From the NCBI GenBank assembly GCA_036346375.1, contig CM070508.1, forward strand, positions 23,938,852 through 24,002,851: a stretch of DNA of 64,000 bases, read 5' to 3'. This DNA is from Guadua angustifolia (Eukaryota; Streptophyta; Magnoliopsida; Poales; Poaceae). Shown here one piece after another: positions 58,805 through 64,000 of the stretch (positions are counted from its first letter, which is position 1; every line of letters begins with the position of its first letter). A model generated the notes under the pieces. That model saw only the letters and a list, made by a program, of their open reading frames with translations, ran no database searches and was not told where the DNA came from. The position numbers and the translations under genes were made by a program.

Positions 58805-59340
58805 ATGTTTCCAATAGTGGCAACCCATCCTGTAAGACCGGCGATCCCGTGAAACAGGCTCTAGGACAACAAAGCTATGTGGGAATCAGAAGCACAACTT
58901 CATAGATTCATGTTAGCTGCTGTGCTTATTCTGTATGGAAGGTTGAGATAAAACTCTTAATGAATTAGTTCTTTATAGCCGGGAATTGTCCTATAGAATT
59001 TTCCGAAGAATTCACCTATGTGAGCTGACTGTGAGGTCGCGGTCTGGGAGAGTCTAGGGGTATACTCTCTAGTGAGCTCATAAAAGGATATAAGGACACG
59101 ACCGTAAAGTCCTACCTCGAATAAGGTGCAGCCTTGCTGCCTAGTACTGTGTGTTACTAGAATGAAAGCTCTCATATTAGGGCATTGGATCAAAGCGTAG
59201 TCCTCCTTTGTCTATGTAGAGTCGTAGGTCTTCTAACTAAGCAATGGTTCAAACCGTTTCAATACCTTGCAGAATAGCAGTATATAAAACAGATTTTCAG
59301 GATCATTGGACACGCCGAAATTTGAGGCAATGGTGGGGAT

Positions 59341-59434
59341 TGTTGGTGTATTTGGGTTTTACCCCAAATTTCAGAAAGGAAATCATCTTGGGCCTGTCGG
59401 ACCAACTTCACCATTCGGGCCAAGCCAGCCCAGT
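59341..59434 (+). repeat. 3' LTR of the large copia, first part
   Basis: It starts TGTTGGTGTATTTGGG and breaks off after GCCAAGCCAGCCCAG, where the nested element begins. The matching text in the 5' LTR is 53277-53370. Confidence 0.92.
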
Positions 59435-59927
59435 TGTTGACGTGTGTTGTCAGCAATAATGAAAAGGGGGCTAGGCGCTGTATCCAAACTCAATGGTAGC
59501 ACAAGACACCGGATGTATACAGGTTCGGGCTCTCACGGTGGAGATAATACCCTAGTCCTGTGCTCTAAAATTATATGTGGCTAGCTAATTGTTGATGAGA
59601 TTGTCTGATCGTCTCTCCCGTCCCTCCCTTTATATAGAAGAGGAGGGCGGTTACAAAAGAGAGTCCTAATTGGTTGCAAGGTGGAGATTGTATCTTTTTC
59701 CTTATCCGCTAAACATGATAGCGGTTAGGATTACAATTGTATCCTCCCTAAGCAGGGTTGGTTTCCATCTTCGGGGTTTCCTTGTTGCTCATGGCGACCT
59801 GCCTCCTGAGCAATACCCATCTTCATGTAGTCGACTTGGCCCGTCCCCTCTTGGGTGGTCCTCATGGCCCGCCATGCAGATACCTCATGGCCCGCCATGC
59901 AGATACCTGGGGTCCATATACTCCACA
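59435..59927 (-). repeat. 3' LTR of the nested gypsy-type element
   Basis: On the minus strand it starts TGTGGAGTATATGGACCCC and ends GTCAACA. The terminal TG and CA are present. The polypurine tract abuts it at 59928-59939. Confidence 0.9.
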
Positions 59928-60825
59928 GTAGCCCCCGAGTGCTTTGCGATCGAGTTGCCGCCTTCCTGGTCGCAGCCCAACTAAGTCATGCTTCACGTCG
60001 AGTGCTTCCAGTTCTTGATACAACCTCCCGACTGGTTTTCTTTTCCAGCCGAGTGCCCTGTTATAGGCAAAGAGATCGTGAAGGACTCAATAGAGCTCCA
60101 CGCATTAAACTTTCCAAGTGGTACCCAGCCCAATTATTGGAATATTGGCAGTCGGCTCATCTTAGAACATCTAGTATCCCAAAGCGATATCACGAAGTTA
60201 AACGCTTTTCCCGCTCAAGGCGAAATTGATGCCACTCCTTTAAATTCATTAAATCGCAAAGCCGCCGATGTCGTCGTTGAGCGTTGGCCTACACGCGTCG
60301 CATCCAAATTTAGTAGCCCTGAAATCATGTATATGCAGAACTTAGGCAATGTAAAAACAATTCACTCGGATGTGATGTCCGACTGGTTTATATATAATTT
60401 TAGAGCTTTCTACTCCTTTTCCTTATTGATTATGAATTCATTCGAGTGGTTTGACTCTTTTTGTTTAAGCATTCTGCCCGACTAGTCTAGCCCCCGAGCG
60501 TTGGGAGTCGGCTCATGGCTCTTTTTCCCAGGCACACATTTTGGGTGACTAAAGTTCACCGTTCATGGGGTCAGAGCTTCACAACTAGGAATTAACGCAC
60601 TTGGATGCATTTGCAATCGTTAAGTAAAAGAAGAAAGACACAACTCAGAAAAAGATGTGCTTGCAAGACACTATTAGTGTAGCCCGACTTCTTTGCTTAG
60701 TTGTGGATCAACTAAGTAGTAAGTCAAGAAAGCCAACAATTTTATTCATAATGACATAATTGAGTAAAAAGCGACTTAGCTCTTTTATGTTCCATGTGTT
60801 GCTGACGATCCTTGCTCGTGGTGCA

Positions 60826-61170
60826 GGCGTGGCTCGTAGTCGTGCCGAAGGTGGCGCTCGGGGCGCAGGTGTGGCTCGTGGCCGTGCTGAAGGTGGCGCT
60901 TAGGGCGCAGACGTAGGCTCGTGGCCGTGCTGAAGGTGGCGCTCGGGGCGCAGGTGTAGGCTCATGGCCGTGCCAAAGGTGGCGCTCGGAGCGCAGTCGT
61001 AGGCTCGTGGCCGTGCCGAATGTGGCGCTCGGGGCACAGGCGTGGCTCGTGGCTATGCCGAAGGTGGCGCTTCGAAGCGCGGCGTAGGCTTCGTGGCCGT
61101 CTTGAAGGTGGCGCTTCGAAGCGCGAGAGTAGGCTCGTGGGTTTGTGCGAAAAGGTGGCGCTTCGGCGCT
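60826..61170. repeat. Tandem array, about eight units of 42-45 bp
   Basis: The unit has the form GGCTCGTGGCCGTGC, then GAAGGTGGCGCT, then CGGGGCGCAG, then a variable four to six bases (GCGTG, TGTAG, ACGTAG, TCGTAG). Units diverge gradually to the right, where the CGGGGCGCA part becomes TCGAAGCGCG. It occupies the middle of the nested element where pol would be expected. Unit lengths are not multiples of three throughout, so a repeat protein is unlikely. Confidence 0.9.
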
Positions 61171-61332
61171 GGCGTTAGCGGTCCGCTAAAGCGAATATCT
61201 CCTTTACTGTAGTCGGCGGCCTCCGGGGCATCTTCCTAATCAAGTTGGCGTTATTGACTCCTTTCTGAAAAACCGTTATGACGGCGCGATCCGGATGTCC
61301 GGATCGAATCCTACCAGTATCCGAATCGGAAG

Positions 61333-61539
61333 TCACTGACTTACTACTTGTGAGTAGATGGTTGCGGCGCTCCCTGACCCGAACGGAAGTCCAGATGAAG
61401 TATCAATGAAGTCTCTCCCAGATTGGATCTGGTCCGAGTCCGAAAGAGCCGGCTTGTCGAGGTTGTCGACGATGAAGTTGAGGCTCCCGAAGCGGAAAGC
61501 ATGGCCGGGAGCGAAGGTGATGATGATTCCATCCTCCAT
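61333..61539 (-). CDS. Short leader ORF of the nested gypsy-type element
   Basis: This 68-codon ORF starts with MEDGIIITFAPGHAFRFG, 30 bp downstream of the PBS, and continues SLNFIVDNLDKPALSDSDQI. The position fits the start of a gag-type polyprotein. It has no capsid or zinc-knuckle motif and may be a truncated gag leader. The methionine at 61539 is chosen because codons further upstream run through the PBS and LTR. Confidence 0.45.
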   Translation of the reverse strand: MEDGIIITFAPGHAFRFGSLNFIVDNLDKPALSDSDQIQSGRDFIDTSSGLPFGSGSAATIYSQVVSQ

Positions 61540-61588
61540 CGAGCTTGCCGAGATTGATCTTGACGCTGCCCCTACCTGGCGCGCCAAC

Positions 61589-62057
61589 TGTCGATGTGTG
61601 TTGTCGGCAATAATGAAAAGGGGGCTAGGCGCTGGATCCAAACTCGATGGTAGCACAAGACACCGGATGTATACAGGTTCGGGCTCTCACGGTGGAGATA
61701 ATACCCCAGTCCTGTGCTCTGGAATTATATGTGGCTAGCTAATTGCTGATGAGATTGTCTGATCGTCTCTCCTGTCCCTCCCTTTATATAGCAGAGGAGG
61801 GCAGTTACAAAAGAGAGTCCTAATCGGTTGCAAGGTGGAGATTGTATCTTTTCCTTATCTGCTAAACATGATAGCGGTTAGGATTACAATTGTATCCTCC
61901 CTAAGCAGGGCTGGTTTCTATCTTCGGGGTTTCCTTGTTACTCATGGCGGCCTGCCTCCTGAGCAATACCCATCTTCATGTAGTCGGCCTGGCCCGTCCC
62001 CTCTTGGGTGGTCCTCATAGCTCGCCATGCAGATACCTGGGGTCCATATACTCCACA
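61589..62057 (-). repeat. 5' LTR of the nested gypsy-type element
   Basis: The minus strand starts TGTGGAGTATATGGACCCC at 62057 and ends ACATCGACA at 61589, next to the PBS. It carries a TATATAAAGGGAGG box (near 61795-61780 on the minus strand), a good TATA candidate. Confidence 0.9.
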
Positions 62058-63623
62058 CCAGCGGGCCCAGGCCAAAGGGATAAGGGTTCATTCCCTTAAT
62101 CACAGAGCAGAGGAGGGCTCTCGGCTAGGGCATGCGGAAGTAGGAGGCGACGGCCGGTGAACGCATCCACGGCCACGGCGCATGCGGCGGATCGGCGCGA
62201 TGCGGTCATCTCCGTCGGTTGCTGCTTCTTCTCCCTTGCCCGTGCTCCTTTAAAGGGGTAGCAGAGCTACTCCCTCTCGGCAGTGGTGATAAATCTCCTC
62301 TCAATCCCCTCTTACATTCCAGCAAACGTGTGGTTAGTTCTTGATCCCAGACGCTCCTTGAGGAGTCCTTCGGTCCCGATCTGACCTTAATCATCTTGTG
62401 GAAGCCACCTTTGGTGGTTTTTCGTGTGACCGGTTAGAAAGGTGGTTCGAGAACAAGTGATTATCTGGTGATTCTGGTGACCCGATTCTGGGTTTAGTCA
62501 TCAGATTTGGCTCGGTTGTTGGTTTCTTGTGTTGGCAGTTTCTTCGAACCGATTGACATTACGCCCTTGGCGAGGGTTTTGGTTACGATACTCGTGCGGT
62601 TTGGCTTCATCTTGAACCTCTTGGTGAATTGCCTCACTGTGAGGTTGTGGCTTTGTATCTCCGAAAACTACCACCGGTGAAGACTGTGGCAGTACAGTGT
62701 CGGAATTATTTTCTGGGACAGCGTCTTGACGTGCCTGGCCATTTGCTTTATTTTCGGTGGTGCTCTGTAAGTATTCACCCCTCTTCTGTGATTGTTCTCA
62801 ATCAGATACTTGCAACGGGGCCAGTCGATCTGCGGCTTGGGGACCTTGCAAGCGACTCTGCAAAGTGGCTAGTTAGTCTGCTGGCTTGGGAACCTTGTAT
62901 GTGGGATTGGTTGTTCTGTGAGGAATTGGGTTAAGGTTGACAGTTTGTGACAACAAAATTATTTTCACTTGTTACAATGCTTGGTTAGATCATTTTGCTG
63001 TTGGCTATAACGTGTGAATTCATATTGTATATGGTAGATTGCTTACTGTTGTTAGTCTTTGATGATCTGATAGCTTCCTATCAATATTCAGTGTCAGTGT
63101 GTTTTCTGTTAGCTCATAACCGTAGTCTGTTATATTGTCCACTAATCTATTTCTTATGCTGAAATTTGATTCTCTTGTCCAGTAAGCTAGTAGTCTAGCT
63201 GTTGTCAGATTCTTTTATTAAGCATCTGAATCTGACTGTCCATATATAACTTGTTCTCTGTTATAGAATGACAAATTGATTAAGTTCTAAAACTATCAAG
63301 TATTGAATCTATCAATTTGTAGTAAGGTTGTCACAAACTTGTCAATATTTTGCCCTAGTGGTGAGGACGGCCTTTAAGGCAACCCGACATCTGAGAATAA
63401 CATAAATAGTTAATTTGGTTCATGCTAGGTGTTCTGATACTTTGATATTCATGACTGTTTACATGATCCTACCACTGTTTATGATATCCTGGGGTAGGAT
63501 CTTATTTTCTGTCATGCTTCAAAGTATAAGAATGTGTTTTGTTAGCTATTTTGTTTCATGGTTAAAGTATGAACTTGGAATTTGTATCTTGATTAAATTG
63601 CTTATATCGCAATATTTTCAACA
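62058..63623 (+). repeat. 3' LTR of the large copia, second part
   Basis: It resumes at CCAGCGGGCCCAGG and runs to TTTTCAACA, collinear with 53366-54943. Most of it is near-identical, but 62540-62700 differs from 53860-54040 by a cluster of small changes. Confidence 0.92.
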
Positions 63624-63628
63624 GGAAA

Positions 63629-64000
63629 TACTTACTTGCAGCACGAATTTTAGATGTTGATTGCAGAAAAATAAGCACATCCGTAGTTTCGTGTAGAGGC
63701 TAGACAAAAATTGCAGCAAAATAGTCACAACTGCCTAGACAAAATTCAGGTGTTGATAAGAGCAATCACTCACAATTTTGTTAAAACGTTTACGTCCAGT
63801 TACAAGCTCCGTCCATGTGTATCTTTGTATTGCTAGCCATCACCGTAATCGACGTTCAACTTTAAGATCATGTTTAGATGGATAGTAATTTCTTGAGAGG
63901 TTTTAAGAGCTAGTTCAAATTTGAACTAGATCCTAAAATATTTCAATGAAATATCTCTAATCCAAACACACCCTAAACATTGATGGTAACCAAAATGAAG
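63629..64000. other. No gene seen; possible MITE near the end
   Basis: This is host flank of the copia element. 63870-63976 is partly palindromic (AGTTCAAATTTGAACT) and ends AATCCAAACACACCCTAAA, a phrase typical of MITE ends. No clean inverted pair was found within the window. Confidence 0.35.

Larger units (their letters stand above)
59435..62057 (-). mobile_element. Small non-autonomous gypsy-type LTR element nested in the copia 3' LTR
   Basis: The LTRs are 59435-59927 (493 bp) and 61589-62057 (469 bp). The size difference is largely a tandem copy of about 23 bp (CATGGCCCGCCATGCAGATA) in the left LTR. TSD is CCAGT/CCAGC (59430-59434 and 62058-62062), with one mismatch. On the minus strand the right LTR is followed directly by GTTGGCGCGCCAGGTAGGGG (61588-61569), the PBS form typical of several grass gypsy families. 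The left LTR is preceded by CTCGGGGGCTAC, the polypurine tract. The internal 1.66 kb has no protease, reverse transcriptase or integrase, so it must rely on enzymes from related elements. Confidence 0.92.
53277..63623 (+). mobile_element. Ty1/copia retrotransposon with 1.66-kb LTRs, 3' LTR split by a nested element
   Basis: The 5' LTR is 53277 to about 54943. The 3' LTR is 59341-59434 plus 62058-63623. Both start TGTTGGTGTATTTG; the 3' copy ends TTTTCAACA and the 5' copy TTTTCAATA. TSD GGAAA is perfect (53272-53276 and 63624-63628). A purine-rich stretch, CAATGGTGGGGAT, precedes the 3' LTR (59328-59340). No tRNA-type PBS is visible after the 5' LTR; the gag start lies about 20 bp beyond it. 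The coding region has only a few defects, so the element is [13 protein letters not shown] young. Confidence 0.94.

Noticed and set aside
60826..61170. CRISPR-like array because of regular 42-45-bp units
   Set aside because: There are no distinct spacers between constant repeats; whole units diverge together, and the array lies inside a plant LTR element.
1..64000. Integrated pararetrovirus, tRNA, rRNA or organellar DNA
   Set aside because: Scanning by eye revealed no cloverleaf, rRNA core motif, chloroplast gene or pararetroviral motif. All reverse transcriptase pieces fit copia or gypsy order with LTRs.

Overview
The window is nuclear plant DNA, almost certainly from a grass. It holds one split AP2-type gene with a very GC-rich first exon, surrounded by Ty1/copia, Ty3/gypsy, hAT, PIF/Harbinger, Stowaway and Helitron elements of the kinds common in grass genomes. 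I cannot name the species. Nothing bacterial, organellar or CRISPR-like is present, and I see no tRNA or rRNA gene. Coordinates of element ends come from pairing terminal repeats and target-site duplications (TSDs) by eye.

The one gene that looks functional is a WRI/ADAP-like AP2 transcription factor on the minus strand. Exons 1-6 can be placed base by base (44751 down to 24431) with GT-AG junctions and compatible phases, including a 9-nt microexon. Intron 4 is about 18.2 kb because it holds a gypsy element that itself holds a copia derivative, plus a Stowaway MITE and a Helitron end. The exons after exon 6 were not found. Upstream of the start codon sits an Ac/Ds-like element (45014-45526) with an 8-bp TSD.

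Layout from left to right: 1-1908, 5' end of a minus-strand gypsy element (broken gag, PBS-like site, LTR-like region holding a Tourist-like MITE). 2300-3363, a sequence related to the long copia LTR found at 53 kb, then an exon fragment of an extra-large G-protein gene. 3529-8841, complete but decayed copia (TSD ATATC). 10.27-20.64 kb, plus-strand hAT transposase pseudogene split by a 3.1-kb solo LTR (10411-13554, TSD GTCAG) and a minus-strand copia (15585-20330, TSD GCCGA). 20.74-22.09 kb, a tandem duplication of about 690 bp. 24.4-44.8 kb, the AP2 gene with gypsy 25762-38637 (TSD CCCAT) and copia derivative 34266-37102 (TSD AGAGT) in intron 4. 46.57-49.44 kb, Helitron ends and a block of irregular repeats. 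49647-52462, PIF/Harbinger element with a nearly complete transposase. 53277-63623, large copia element (TSD GGAAA) whose 3' LTR is split by a small non-autonomous gypsy element (59435-62057, TSD CCAG[T/C]).

The elements do not form a pathway. The window is a layered insertion record in which TSDs give relative order: gypsy into AP2 intron 4, then copia into the gypsy; solo LTR and copia into the hAT gene; small gypsy into the copia 3' LTR. No entirely new biological system was recognised. The most informative items are the AP2 gene stretched by insertions, the XLG exon fragment, the small gypsy element with a 42-45-bp repeat array, the copia with no visible primer binding site, and a duplicated gag segment whose copies differ mainly near CAG/CTG motifs.
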